NCBI RefSeq assembly: GCF_001552195.1
Contig: NZ_BCQS01000020.1
Location: forward strand, 124,001-188,000
Reading direction: 5' to 3'
Source: Actinomadura latina NBRC 106108
Lineage (GTDB): Bacteria; Actinomycetota; Actinomycetes; Streptosporangiales; Streptosporangiaceae
Length of the DNA stretch: 64,000 nucleotides
Shown: piece by piece, positions 17,932-28,129 of the stretch
Numbering within the stretch: the stretch's first letter is position 1
Layout: the number at the start of each line of letters is the position of its first letter
Position numbers and translations under genes: made by a program
Notes under the pieces: model-generated
What the model was told of the DNA's origin: nothing
Databases searched by the model: none
Seen by the model: only the letters and a program-made list of their open reading frames with translations

Positions 17932-19518
17932 TCAGCCGGTGCCCGTCCCCTCGCCGCCGGTGCCGCCCGCGCCGCCCGGCCCCGGGGTGCCCGGCGGGCC
18001 GGACGGGTCCGGCGGGGTGGACGGGTCCGTCGGCGGAGGACTCGTCGTCTTCGTCTTCGTCGGCGTCGGCTTGGTGGGGGTGTCCGCCGGGGTGGGGCTG
18101 CCGGACGGGGTCGGGCTCCCGGTCGGCGAGACGCTGCCCGTCGGGTTCTGCGAGTACGCCGGAGACGTCGACTGCTGCACGGGCGAGTGGCTCGCCGGCG
18201 GCGCCATGCTCGGCGCGACGCTGCTCGACCCGGGCGGCGCGCTCGGGTCGCTGACCTTCTGCCCGGCCTTGCCGCTGTCCCGGGAGCCGAGCACCAGCAC
18301 CGAGGAGACCACGACGATCGCGACGAACAGCGCGGCGGCCCCGGCCAGCAGCGCGGAGCGGCCGGAACCGGCGAGCGTCCGCCGCAGCCCGCCGCCCTCG
18401 CCGACGACGACGAGATCGGGCGGCAGCGTGGTGCCGGCGCTCCAGCCGGCGGGGGTGGGCGGCCGCTCGTCCTCGTCGCCGGGCACGCCGGCGTCGTGGA
18501 AGGCGGCGGCCGCGGGCGACGCCTCCGGGTCGCGGAACACGTCGTCGTCCCTGTCTGCGTCGTCGTCGAAGACGGGGTCGTCGCCGAACACCGGGTCGGG
18601 CTCGAACACGTCGGCGTCGTCGGCCTCGGCGGCCCGCACCGACCCGGCGGCGAGCATCGCGGTCTCGTCGGGGGCGCCGGACCGGACCGCCGGCCGCGCC
18701 GTGCCCGCGGACTCCTCGTGCCCGAGCAGCCGCATCAGCACCTGCCGCGCGCCGGGCCGATGCCCCGGCTCCTTCTCCAGGCAGTCGAGGACGAGCTCGC
18801 GCAGCGACCCGTCGAGGTCGCCGAGGTCGGGCTCCTCGTGCAGGATCCGGTTGATCACGGCGGGGATGGTGTCCTGCCCGAACGGGGGCTCCCCGGTCGC
18901 CGCGAACACCAGCGTCGCGGCCCAGCAGAACACGTCCGCGGGCGTGCCGACGGCGTCGCCGCTGATCTGCTCGGGCGCCATGTAGGACGGGGTGCCGATC
19001 ACCCGGCTGGTGAGCGTGGTGCCGGCGCTGATCGCGCGGGCCACGCCGAAGTCGATGACGCGCGGGCCGTCCGGGCCGAGCAGCACGTTGTGCGGCTTGA
19101 AGTCGCGGTGGACGATCTTGGCCTGGTGGATCGCCGCGAGCGCCGTCGCGGTGCCGACCGCGAGCCGGTCCAGGCCGGCGCCGTCGAGCGGGCCGTCGTC
19201 CAGGACGTGCTGGTTCAGCGACGGTCCGCGCACGTACTCGCTGACGATGTAGGGCCGGTCGCCGTCCGCGTCCGCGTCGATCACCTGGGCGGTGCAGAAC
19301 GGCGCGACCTGCTTGGCGACGTCCAGCTCCCGCAGGAACCGGGCGCGCGCCTTGTCGTCGGACGTCAGATCGGCGTGCAGCAGCTTGATCGCGACCTGCC
19401 GGCCGTCCTCGGCCGCGCCGAGGAACACCGTCCCCTGGCCGCCTTCGCCCACCCGGCCGATCAGGGCGTACGTCCCCAGCCGGTCCGGATCCCCGGACCG
19501 CAGCGCCCCAACCTCCAT
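17932..19518 (-). CDS. Membrane-anchored serine/threonine protein kinase (PknB-like)
   Basis: A 528-residue Hanks-type kinase. The glycine loop is GEGGQGTVFLG (24-34), the ATP lysine VAIK (45), the catalytic loop VHRDFKPHNVLL (HRD 137-139), DFG at 156-158 and APE at 181-183. An acidic linker (about 300-350, many Asp) precedes a single membrane helix (about 388-411). The outside part is Pro/Ser/Thr-rich with TPTPSGSP-type repeats and ends in a Gly/Pro-rich tail; it has no PASTA domain, so its signal would differ from PknB. HRDF instead of HRDL is a mild variation. It diverges from the HTH gene at 19721 across about 200 bp. Substrates are unknown. Confidence 0.9.
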   Translation of the reverse strand: MEVGALRSGDPDRLGTYALIGRVGEGGQGTVFLGAAEDGRQVAIKLLHADLTSDDKARARFLRELDVAKQVAPFCTAQVIDADADGDRPYIVSEYVRGPSLNQHVLDDGPLDGAGLDRLAVGTATALAAIHQAKIVHRDFKPHNVLLGPDGPRVIDFGVARAISAGTTLTSRVIGTPSYMAPEQISGDAVGTPADVFCWAATLVFAATGEPPFGQDTIPAVINRILHEEPDLGDLDGSLRELVLDCLEKEPGHRPGARQVLMRLLGHEESAGTARPAVRSGAPDETAMLAAGSVRAAEADDADVFEPDPVFGDDPVFDDDADRDDDVFRDPEASPAAAAFHDAGVPGDEDERPPTPAGWSAGTTLPPDLVVVGEGGGLRRTLAGSGRSALLAGAAALFVAIVVVSSVLVLGSRDSGKAGQKVSDPSAPPGSSSVAPSMAPPASHSPVQQSTSPAYSQNPTGSVSPTGSPTPSGSPTPADTPTKPTPTKTKTTSPPPTDPSTPPDPSGPPGTPGPGGAGGTGGEGTGTG

Positions 19519-19720
19519 GCGTGGAACCGTCCCTCTCTTGATCGACGAGCCGCGTCGTTACGAGCCCGGATCACCCTTCGACTATGTGACGCCCGAGACC
19601 CGAGGGAAGTTCACCCGATCCTGCGACTTACAGAGCGATCTGACCGGTGAACCACTTTAATGCCGCCACTTCGCACAGCGATACAGCCGAGCCGGGTGTC
19701 ACACAAGCGAAACTGGATCC

Positions 19721-20320
19721 ATGACAACGCTCGACGGCCGCCGTGTCTACACGCGCGCCGACCTCATGGCCGAATACGGGCTCGGACGCAGCACGCTGGA
19801 GAAGTGGTACCGCGAACGCGCGTCCAACGGCCACCCCGAACCGGCCGGGACGGCCGGCTCCCAGCTCGCCTGGGACGCCGCCGAGTGGGACCGATGGTAC
19901 GCGGGCCGGCGCTCCCGCGGCGTCCCGTCCGGCCTGGTGACCCGCGACGAGCTGGCCGCGCGGCACGGTGTCAGCCGCCACCGGCTCAAGCAGTTGTGGG
20001 CCGACCGGGCCGCCAACGGCCATCCCGACGCCGCCCACCGCGCGGGCAAGGCCATGTACTGGGACGAGGCCGAATGGGCGGCCTGGTACCGCGCCCTGGA
20101 GGAGCGTCCGGCGGCGGAAGGGCCGGACGACCTCGTGACGCTGGCGGAGGCCGCCCGCATCCTCGGCCTGGCCCAGACGAGCGTCACCGTCTACGCCGGG
20201 CGGCCCCCGGCCGGCTGGCCGGAACCGGCCCGGACGGAGCCGCTGGGCGGCGGCCGCGTCCGCCGCCTCTACCGCCGCCGCGACGTCCTCGCCTACGCCG
20301 CCGCACGGGCTAAGGGGTGA
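19721..20320 (+). CDS. Protein with three consecutive HTH/MerR-like repeats
   Basis: A 199-residue protein made almost entirely of three related segments of about 60 residues (about 9-62, 70-124, 137-196). Each starts like a DNA-binding HTH: YTRADLMAEYGLGRSTLEKW, VTRDELAARHGVSRHRLKQL, and VTLAEAARILGLAQTSVTVY. Each then runs through NGHPEP, NGHPDA or GWPEPA and ends with a WDAAEW-, WDEAEW- or YRRRDV-like helix. This resembles MerR/excisionase-type winged helices in tandem, so it may bind an extended DNA site. I know no named family with this exact form. ATG 19721. It diverges from the kinase gene, and its 3' end overlaps the convergent acetoacetyl-CoA synthetase gene by 11 bp. Confidence 0.75.
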   Translation: MTTLDGRRVYTRADLMAEYGLGRSTLEKWYRERASNGHPEPAGTAGSQLAWDAAEWDRWYAGRRSRGVPSGLVTRDELAARHGVSRHRLKQLWADRAANGHPDAAHRAGKAMYWDEAEWAAWYRALEERPAAEGPDDLVTLAEAARILGLAQTSVTVYAGRPPAGWPEPARTEPLGGGRVRRLYRRRDVLAYAAARAKG

Positions 20321-22265
20321 AGTGGGTGAGCACCTCGGGGTTGGCCATGGAGTCGCGATTGGCGGCCTTGTCGACCGGGGTGCCCTGGAGGATCCTGCGG
20401 ACGGGGACCTCCAGCTTCTTGCCGGACAGCGTGCGGGGGATGCCGGGGACGGCGGTGATCTCGTCCGGGACGTGCCGGGGCGACAGCGACGACCGGATCT
20501 CACGCCGGAGGTTCTGCACCAGTTCGTCGGTGAGGTCCGCGCCCTCGGCGAGCTGGACGTAGAGGAGCAGCCGGCCCTCCTGGCCGAGGCGGCCGGTGTC
20601 GATGACGAGGCTGTCGGTGATCTCGTCGAACGCCTCGACGACGCGGTAGAAGTCGGAGGTGCCCATGCGGACGCCGCCGCGGTTGAGGGTCGAGTCGGAG
20701 CGGCCGTAGATGACGCAGCCGCCGTCCGGGAGGATCTTGATCCAGTCGCCGTGCCGCCACACGCCCGGATACATGTCGAAATAGGAGCCGCGGTAGCGGT
20801 CGCCGTTCTCGTCGTTCCAGAAGAAGACGGGCATCGAGGGCATCGGCTCGGTGATGACGAGTTCGCCCACCTCGTCCGTGACCGGTTTGCCGTCCTCGCC
20901 GAACGCCTCGACCTTCGCGCCGAGGCCGCGGCACTGGATGACGCCCGCGCGCAGCGGGAGGAGGGGCGACGGGCCGACGAACCCGGTGCACAGGTCGGTG
21001 CCGCCGGAGAAGGAGCCGAGCAGAAGATCCTTGCCGACGGCGTCGTACACCCACGCGAACCCTTCGGGCGGGAGCGGCGAGCCGGTGGACCCGATCCCGC
21101 GCAGGCCCGAGAGGTCGTGTTCCTCGCCTGGGCGGAGGCCGTCCTTGGCGGAGGCCGTGATGTAGGGCGCGCCGACGCCCATGTAGGTGACGCCGTTGTC
21201 GGCGGCCAGCGACCACAGGTCGAGGGGGGCGCCGTCGTACATGACGATGGTGGAGCCCACCAGGAGGCCGCCGATGAGGTAGTTCCACATCATCCAGCCG
21301 GTGGTGGTGAACCAGAAGAACACGTCCTCCGGGCCGAGGTCCTGGTGGAACGACAGGGCCTTGAGGTGTTCGAGCACCACACCGCCGTGCCCGTGCACGA
21401 TCGGCTTGGGCAGACCCGTCGTACCGGACGAGTAGACGACCCACAGCGGGTGGTCGAACGGGACGTCCTCGAACTCCAGCGTGTCGCAGCCGGCGCGGGG
21501 CAGTTCGCCGTAGTGCACGCCCACGCGCAGGCCGTCAGGGGTCGCGGCGGGGTCGAGGTAGGGGATCAGCACCGTGGCGGCCAGGCTCGGCAGCGCGGCC
21601 TCGATCTCCCGCACGATCTCCAGCCGGTCGAACCGCTTGCCGTTGTAGGCGTAGCCGTCCACGGCGATCATGACCTTCGGCTCGATCTGCGCGAACCGGT
21701 CGATGACCGAGGACGACCCGAAGTCGGGGGAGCACGACGACCAGATCGCGCCGAGCGACGCCGTCGCCAGGAAGCAGATCAGCGCCTCGGGGATGTTCGG
21801 GACGTAGGCGGCGACCCGGTCGCCCTTGCCGACGCCCAGGTCGGCCAGGCCCGCGCGGACCTCCGCCACGTGCAGCGCCAGCTCCCGGTAGGACAGCACC
21901 CGGTGCCCGCCGGCCTCCGACCGGAAGATCACGGCGGTCTCGTCGGGCGTCTCCCCGGCCCGCCTCAGCGCGTTCGCGGCGTAGTTGAGGGTCGCGCCGG
22001 GGAACCACTTCAGGCCGTCCACCGGCATGGGCCCGCCGGACCGGACGGGACCGTCACCGCGCTCGCCGACCACCCCGAAGTACGACCAGATCGCGTCCCA
22101 GAACGCGTCGACCTCCGTGACCGACCAGCGCCAGAGCTCGTCGTAGGACTCCGTCCGGACGCCCCGCTCCCACAGCCAGTGAACGAAGCGGGTCACCCGC
22201 GCGTCGGCGACGACCTCCTCCGACGGCTCCCACAGCGCCGAACCCTCGGAAACCCCACCGGCCAT
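20310..22265 (-). CDS. Acetoacetate--CoA ligase (acetoacetyl-CoA synthetase)
   Basis: A 651-residue AMP-forming enzyme that makes acetoacetyl-CoA from acetoacetate, CoA and ATP. The acyl-adenylate motif is VYSSGTTGLPKPIVHGHGG, followed by FFWFTTTGWMMWNYL, GSFSGGTDLC, IYGRSDSTLNRGGVRMG, and near the end a GIPRTLSGKKLEVPVRRIL with the catalytic Lys. These features and the N-terminal DELWRWSVTEVDAFWDAIW segment are those of acetoacetyl-CoA synthetases rather than acetyl-CoA synthetases. ATG 22265 follows GGAGGGAG; the frame stays open upstream but without family similarity. Possible roles are ketone body use or polyhydroxyalkanoate turnover. Confidence 0.93.
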   Translation of the reverse strand: MAGGVSEGSALWEPSEEVVADARVTRFVHWLWERGVRTESYDELWRWSVTEVDAFWDAIWSYFGVVGERGDGPVRSGGPMPVDGLKWFPGATLNYAANALRRAGETPDETAVIFRSEAGGHRVLSYRELALHVAEVRAGLADLGVGKGDRVAAYVPNIPEALICFLATASLGAIWSSCSPDFGSSSVIDRFAQIEPKVMIAVDGYAYNGKRFDRLEIVREIEAALPSLAATVLIPYLDPAATPDGLRVGVHYGELPRAGCDTLEFEDVPFDHPLWVVYSSGTTGLPKPIVHGHGGVVLEHLKALSFHQDLGPEDVFFWFTTTGWMMWNYLIGGLLVGSTIVMYDGAPLDLWSLAADNGVTYMGVGAPYITASAKDGLRPGEEHDLSGLRGIGSTGSPLPPEGFAWVYDAVGKDLLLGSFSGGTDLCTGFVGPSPLLPLRAGVIQCRGLGAKVEAFGEDGKPVTDEVGELVITEPMPSMPVFFWNDENGDRYRGSYFDMYPGVWRHGDWIKILPDGGCVIYGRSDSTLNRGGVRMGTSDFYRVVEAFDEITDSLVIDTGRLGQEGRLLLYVQLAEGADLTDELVQNLRREIRSSLSPRHVPDEITAVPGIPRTLSGKKLEVPVRRILQGTPVDKAANRDSMANPEVLTHFTP

Positions 22266-22587
22266 CTCGCTCCCTCCACTCCGCGCCACGGTGCGCGACC
22301 CTCCCAAATATCGGCCCGGCTCCGCTCCCCGCGCAACCTGCCCGTTCCACCCGCCACTACGCGCGGACCCTGTCCCATCCCAGGTGAAGCCCCCACTCCG
22401 AGCAACCCGGGCAACCCACACACCACCCGCCCGCGGCATCCTCGCCGTCCACACAACCCGGGTTTTCCACAGAACCGAATTCGAGTTACGCCGCCCTCCG
22501 CACCACCGGAGACTGGGGGACATGCACATGGGAACAGAAGCCGCGCCGGAATCACAGCGGCGGGGAAGGGCCGCCTGCCCGGCGTGG
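22266..22587. other. Intergenic region upstream of acetoacetyl-CoA synthetase gene
   Basis: A 322-bp gap. It stays open in frame with the downstream gene to 22529, but the translation is not protein-like. It includes several CCACCCGC-type runs and no clear promoter. Nothing else is seen. Confidence 0.4.
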
Positions 22588-23298
22588 TCAGAGGCGGGTG
22601 AGGTCCGCTACGGCGGTGACCACGGCGTGGGTGTCGGAAAGGGTGGCGAGGACGGTCTCGGCGCCGGCGGCGCGCAGTTCGGCCTCGGTGGCGCTGCCGG
22701 TCGCGACGGCGATGATCGGGGAGCCGGCGATGTGCGCGGCCTGGACGTCGCGGGGCGAGTCGGCGATGTAGACGGTCGCGGACTCGGGGTACGCGGTGCC
22801 ATGGCGGTCGCCCGCGCGGGTGCGGGCCAGTTCGAGGAGGGCGGCCTTGCTGTAGACGCCGTTCTCGTAGCCGCCCGCGCCCAGGTCGAGGCGGCCGGCG
22901 AGGCCCAGCTCGGTCACCTTCAGCATGGCGTTCGGCTGGATCGAGCCGGTCAGCACGGACTGGACGACGCCGGGGACGTGGGCGAGCGCCTCGACGGCCT
23001 CCCCCGCGCCGGCCAGGACCCGGCCGTGGGCGCGCAGGTCGGCGCGGCGGGACGCGAACGCCTCGGCGAGCGCGTCGAAGAACGCGGGCAGGTGGTCGTC
23101 GGTGGTGACGACGTCGTTGAACGCGAGGGTCTCGAAGATGATCTCGGACTCGGTGCGGCCGGGGGTGGGCGGGAGCCGGACGAGCGGCCGCCCGATCGTC
23201 CGCTGGAAGGCCTCGGCGTAGGCGTCCCGGGTGACCCGACCGACGTCGACCAGGGTGTGATCGATGTTCCACAGCACCAGCCGGTTCAGTGTCGACAT
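22588..23298 (-). CDS. HAD-superfamily hydrolase-like protein with Asn in place of the nucleophile
   Basis: A 236-residue HAD-like protein. Motif I reads LVLWNIDHTLVDVG: the catalytic nucleophile of HAD enzymes is the first Asp of DxD, which here is Asn (codon AAC at about 23251-23249), while the second Asp (general acid) is kept. The cap region is of the alpha-helical type (residues about 18-90). Motif II is SVLTGS; motif III/IV are TYPES-like with VYIADSPRDVQAAHIAGS, which keeps the Asp pair. Related actinobacterial proteins read WDIDHTL. As an Asn cannot form the aspartyl-phosphate, the protein may be inactive or deamidated. ATG 23298 with GGGAACGGG before it. It ends upstream of the acetoacetyl-CoA synthetase gene, same strand. 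Confidence 0.8.
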   Translation of the reverse strand: MSTLNRLVLWNIDHTLVDVGRVTRDAYAEAFQRTIGRPLVRLPPTPGRTESEIIFETLAFNDVVTTDDHLPAFFDALAEAFASRRADLRAHGRVLAGAGEAVEALAHVPGVVQSVLTGSIQPNAMLKVTELGLAGRLDLGAGGYENGVYSKAALLELARTRAGDRHGTAYPESATVYIADSPRDVQAAHIAGSPIIAVATGSATEAELRAAGAETVLATLSDTHAVVTAVADLTRL

Positions 23299-23496
23299 CC
23301 CGTTCCCATGCGCGGTCGGAGGAGCGTGGGCGGGCGCCGTTCCCGGCACCCGCGGCGGTCAGCGAGCTTATCGTCCGGCCTCCGCCGCCCGCCCGCAAGC
23401 ACCCGTGCCAGACCAGCCACTCCCATCTCAAGTACTGCCGGCCCAGCCGCGCCCGGCGGGTGCTCGTGGCCGTTTTCGGGAAGGGGGTGTGCGGGC

Positions 23497-25128
<1,632 letters not shown>

Positions 25129-25210
25129 CTCACGGCTCCCTGCGATCCGACGGCGTTGTCGACCTGCCGGAGGACCTACCCGCCCCGCTCCCCGCAATCC
25201 CCCGCCACGC

Positions 25211-25400
25211 CCCCGCCCGCCGCCGACGCACCCGCAGAGGCCGACGAGGCCAGGCGCACTGCACAGGCCGGGCGCACCACAGAGGCCGACGAGGCCAGGC
25301 GCACCACACAGGCCGGCGACACCGGGCGCACCGCACAGGCCGACGAGGCCGGGCACACCTCAGGGGCCGGCCGGGCGCGCCACAGGGGCCGGGGGCTTCG
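25211..25400. repeat. Imperfect GC-rich tandem repeats
   Basis: Variants of GGCCGACGAGGCCAGGCGCA and ACACAGGCCGG repeat about five or six times with irregular spacing of roughly 20-40 bp. They lie between the start of pruA and the DUF6912 gene. Frames on both strands give repetitive but non-protein-like translations. Confidence 0.7.
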
Positions 25401-25418
25401 GTGGTGTGCGGGTGGCGG

Positions 25419-25970
25419 CTAGTCGAGGAGGTGGGCGAGTTCCTGGGTCGCGTACCAGAGGAGTTCGTGGCCTTCGGCGCCGTCCACGGTGAAGCGGGCG
25501 TCGTCGTCGCCCGCGTCGGCGGCGGCGAGGGCCGCCGCGGCGGTCGCGATGTCGGGGGCGGCGTCCGGGTCGTCCACGTGTCCGGAGGCGATCTTCTTCC
25601 ACGGGACGGCGGTGGAGAGCGCGACCTGGGCGCGGTCGCCGTGCCCCAGGTCGGCGCCGAGGACGCCCGGGGAGGGCGTCCCCCCTCGACCGGCAGGGCC
25701 GGGGCTCGACCAGGTGATCGCGTCGTCGGGCATCTCGGCGGCCAGGACGACGCGGCGGCGCGGCGCGGACGGGTCGGCGGCGAGCAGCCGGAGCGAGGCG
25801 CGGGCGGCGGCGGACATCGCCGCGTACTCCAGCTCCTCCAGGTCGCCGCTCGCGTACCACTCGCGGAGCGCGGGCGTGACGGCGTGGGCGGTGAGCGGCG
25901 CGGGGCCGATCTCCCGCGCGGCGTGGACGCGGGCGAGGAGCGTGAGCGTGGACGGCAGGTAGACGCGCAT
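25419..25970 (-). CDS. DUF6912 family protein
   Basis: A 183-residue conserved actinobacterial protein of unknown function. The N-terminus MRVYLPSTLTLLARVHAAREIG, then APLTAHAVTPALREWYASGDLEELEYAAMSAAARASLRLL, is the signature by which I recognise it. The middle contains AEMPDDAIT, and the end ELLWYATQELAHLLD. Between them is a Gly/Ser/Pro-rich stretch that looks like an insertion (about 91-105). ATG 25970. It is cytosolic with no membrane segment. It sits close to a HAD gene and 24 bp from it, on the same strand, so cotranscription is likely. Confidence 0.8.
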   Translation of the reverse strand: MRVYLPSTLTLLARVHAAREIGPAPLTAHAVTPALREWYASGDLEELEYAAMSAAARASLRLLAADPSAPRRRVVLAAEMPDDAITWSSPGPAGRGGTPSPGVLGADLGHGDRAQVALSTAVPWKKIASGHVDDPDAAPDIATAAAALAAADAGDDDARFTVDGAEGHELLWYATQELAHLLD

Positions 25971-25994
25971 GACGAGCAGCAGTCTGCCAGACCG

Positions 25995-26642
25995 TCAGGG
26001 CAGGAGGTCGAGGTCGCGCAGTTCGGCGATCGTGGTGTCGGGGTCGGCGTGGTGGATGCCGCGGATCCCGAGGGCCTCGGCGGCCCGGATGTTGTGCTCG
26101 ATGTCGTCGATGAAGACGCAGTCGGCGGCGTCCAGGCCGAGGAGGTCCAGGGCGTGCCGGAAGATCCGCTCGTCGGGCTTGCGCATCCCGACCTCGGCGG
26201 AGATCACGACGGCGTCGAACAGGTCGGCGAACAGGTCGCGCGGGTACTCGTTGCCCCACGAGTTGGACAGCAGCGCAGTGCGGGTCCCGGCGGCGCGGGC
26301 GGCGCGGAGCGCGGCGTACATCGGCTCGACCGGGCTGAACGCGCCGAACATCCGGGCGATGAGGCCGGCCGCCTCGACCGGGCCGCCGTCGATGGTGAGC
26401 AGTTCGGCGGCGAGGAGGCGCTCGAACTCGGCGGTGGTGAGGGAGCCGTCCTCCAGCCCGTGGATCGGGTTCGTCCCGGCGCCGTCGTAGGCCTGCTTCA
26501 CCCAGGCGCGCATGACGTTCTTGTAGTGCTCGGCGTCGATGCGGTCGGCGGCGAGCCAGACGGCGATGGCGTCGGCGAGGGGGGACGTGAGCACGCCGCC
26601 CCAGTCGGTGATGACGGCTTTGACCGGTCGCTGCGAGGGCAC
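25995..26642 (-). CDS. HAD-superfamily hydrolase
   Basis: A 215-residue HAD hydrolase. Motif I is AVITDWGGVLTSP (DxGG type, nucleophile Asp), a helical cap follows, motif II is ALLSNSWG, the Lys of motif III is in GMRKPDERIF, and motif IV is CVFIDDIEHNIRAAEALG. This is the layout of epoxide hydrolase N-terminal-domain-like and haloacid dehalogenase-like phosphatases (subfamily IA, variant 3). The start GTG 26642 is 60 bp upstream of the divergent acyl-CoA dehydrogenase; MPSQRPVKAVITDW is the proposed N-terminus. The substrate cannot be told from sequence. Confidence 0.85.
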   Translation of the reverse strand: MPSQRPVKAVITDWGGVLTSPLADAIAVWLAADRIDAEHYKNVMRAWVKQAYDGAGTNPIHGLEDGSLTTAEFERLLAAELLTIDGGPVEAAGLIARMFGAFSPVEPMYAALRAARAAGTRTALLSNSWGNEYPRDLFADLFDAVVISAEVGMRKPDERIFRHALDLLGLDAADCVFIDDIEHNIRAAEALGIRGIHHADPDTTIAELRDLDLLP

Positions 26643-26702
26643 GGCCCGATGGTAAACGATCCCGGCCCCGTTAACCGAATCCCGTTCTGCCAGAATGCCG
26701 CC

Positions 26703-27899
26703 ATGGACTTCGAACTCAGCCCGAAGGCACGCGAGTACCAGGAACGCCTCCAGGAGTTCATGGACGGGTTCGTCTACCCGGCGGAGCCGGTGTACGCGGC
26801 GTGGCGGGCGGAGAACGACCCGCACGCGCTGCCGCCGGTCGTCCAGGGGCTGAAGGCCGAGGCGCGCGAGCGCGGGCTGTGGAACCTGTTCCTGCCGGAC
26901 GTGTCCGGGCTGACGAACCTGGAGTACGCGACGCTCGCCGAGCTGACCGGGCGGTCCCCGGATCTCGCGCCGGAGGCGGTCAACTGCGCCGCGCCGGACA
27001 CCGGGAACATGGAAGTCCTGCACATGTTCGGGACGGACGAGCAGAAGCGCCAGTGGCTGGAGCCGCTGCTGAACGGCGAGATCCGCAGCGCGTTCGCGAT
27101 GACCGAGCCCGAGGTCGCCTCCTCGGACGCCACCAACATCACGACCTCGATCGTCCGGGACGGCGACGAGTACGTGATCAACGGCCGCAAGTGGTTCATC
27201 ACCGGCGCGGCCGACGAGCGCTGCAAGATCTTCATCGTGATGGGGAAGACGGACCCGGACGGGCCCGTCCACCGGCAGCAGTCGCAGGTGCTCGTCCCCC
27301 GCGACGCCCCCGGCCTGAAGATCGTCCGGCATCTGCCGGTCTTCGGCTACCAGGACCAGCACGGCCACTCGGAGATCGTGTTCGAGGACGTCCGGGTACC
27401 GGTGTCCAACCTGATCGCCGGCGAGGGCGACGGGTTCATGATCGCGCAGGCGCGGCTCGGGCCGGGCCGCATCCACCACGCCATGCGGGCGCTGGGCATG
27501 GCGGAGCGGGCGCTGGAGTTGATGTGCCGCCGCGCCGTCGACCGCGTCGCGTTCGGCGGGCCGCTCGCGAAGCAGGGCGTGGTCCGGCAGCAGATCGCCG
27601 AGTCGCGGATGGCGATCGAGCAGGCCCGGCTGCTCACCCTCAAGACCGCCTGGCTGATCGACAGGCACGGGTCGAAGGGCGCCCGGTCCGAGATCGCCGC
27701 GATCAAGGTGATCGTGCCGCGCATCACCCACGAGGTGCTCGACCGCGCGATCCAGGTGCACGGCGGCGCCGGGGTGTCCGACGACACCCCGCTCGCCGCG
27801 ATGTACACGTGGGTCCGCGCGATGCGGATCTTCGACGGCCCGGACGAGGTGCACGTGCGCACCGTCGCCCGCCAGGAACTGCGCCGCTACGAGCGCTGA
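26703..27899 (+). CDS. Acyl-CoA dehydrogenase (ACAD11-like)
   Basis: A 398-residue FAD enzyme of fatty-acid or branched acyl-CoA oxidation. It starts MDFELSPKAREYQERLQEFM, has the substrate/FAD motifs FAMTEPEVASSDATNI, YVINGRKWFITGA, and a C-terminal IQVHGGAGVSDDTPLAAMY followed by RIFDGPDEVHVRTVARQEL; the Asp in FDGPDE is the probable catalytic base region in the ACAD10/11 group. The start ATG 26703 is the only sensible one. Divergent from the HAD gene at 26642. The acyl-chain preference is unknown. The FAD-binding loops look complete. Confidence 0.93.
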   Translation: MDFELSPKAREYQERLQEFMDGFVYPAEPVYAAWRAENDPHALPPVVQGLKAEARERGLWNLFLPDVSGLTNLEYATLAELTGRSPDLAPEAVNCAAPDTGNMEVLHMFGTDEQKRQWLEPLLNGEIRSAFAMTEPEVASSDATNITTSIVRDGDEYVINGRKWFITGAADERCKIFIVMGKTDPDGPVHRQQSQVLVPRDAPGLKIVRHLPVFGYQDQHGHSEIVFEDVRVPVSNLIAGEGDGFMIAQARLGPGRIHHAMRALGMAERALELMCRRAVDRVAFGGPLAKQGVVRQQIAESRMAIEQARLLTLKTAWLIDRHGSKGARSEIAAIKVIVPRITHEVLDRAIQVHGGAGVSDDTPLAAMYTWVRAMRIFDGPDEVHVRTVARQELRRYER

Positions 27900-27900
27900 G

Positions 27901-28025
27901 CCCGCACGGCCGGCCCGGGTCGCGGGTCGCCGGGCCACCCGCCCGTGCGGCCGGGCCCGGTCGCGGGGTGCCGGGGCACCCGCCCGTGCGGGCCGGGCCG
28001 GTCGCGGGGTGCCGGGGTGCCGGGG
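27901..28025. repeat. Three tandem GC-rich repeats, 41-bp period
   Basis: Units start at 27901, 27942 and 27983; the core reads like CCCGTGCGGCCGGGCCCGG plus TCGCGGGGTGCCGGGGCACC, with about 80-90 percent match. They follow the acyl-CoA dehydrogenase stop at once and precede murQ (convergent), where they may form stem-loops and end transcription from both sides. Confidence 0.75.
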
Positions 28026-28129
28026 AGCCGGCCCTGCACGGCCGGGTCCCGGGCGTTGGTCAACCCCGTTGGTCGCGTCGCCCCGTCGTCCCGTCGCCCG
28101 CGCTTCGCACGCGGCCGGGCGCCCGGCGG

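Noticed and set aside
13067-18985. A 5.9-kb open frame on the plus strand, antisense to the glutamate dehydrogenase and kinase genes
   Set aside because: Composition is that of a GC-codon shadow: Arg/Ala/Gly/Val/Asp-rich with no domain. The minus-strand genes in the same place are clear families.
25211-25400. CRISPR array
   Set aside because: Units are imperfect, of irregular spacing, without unique spacers or cas genes.
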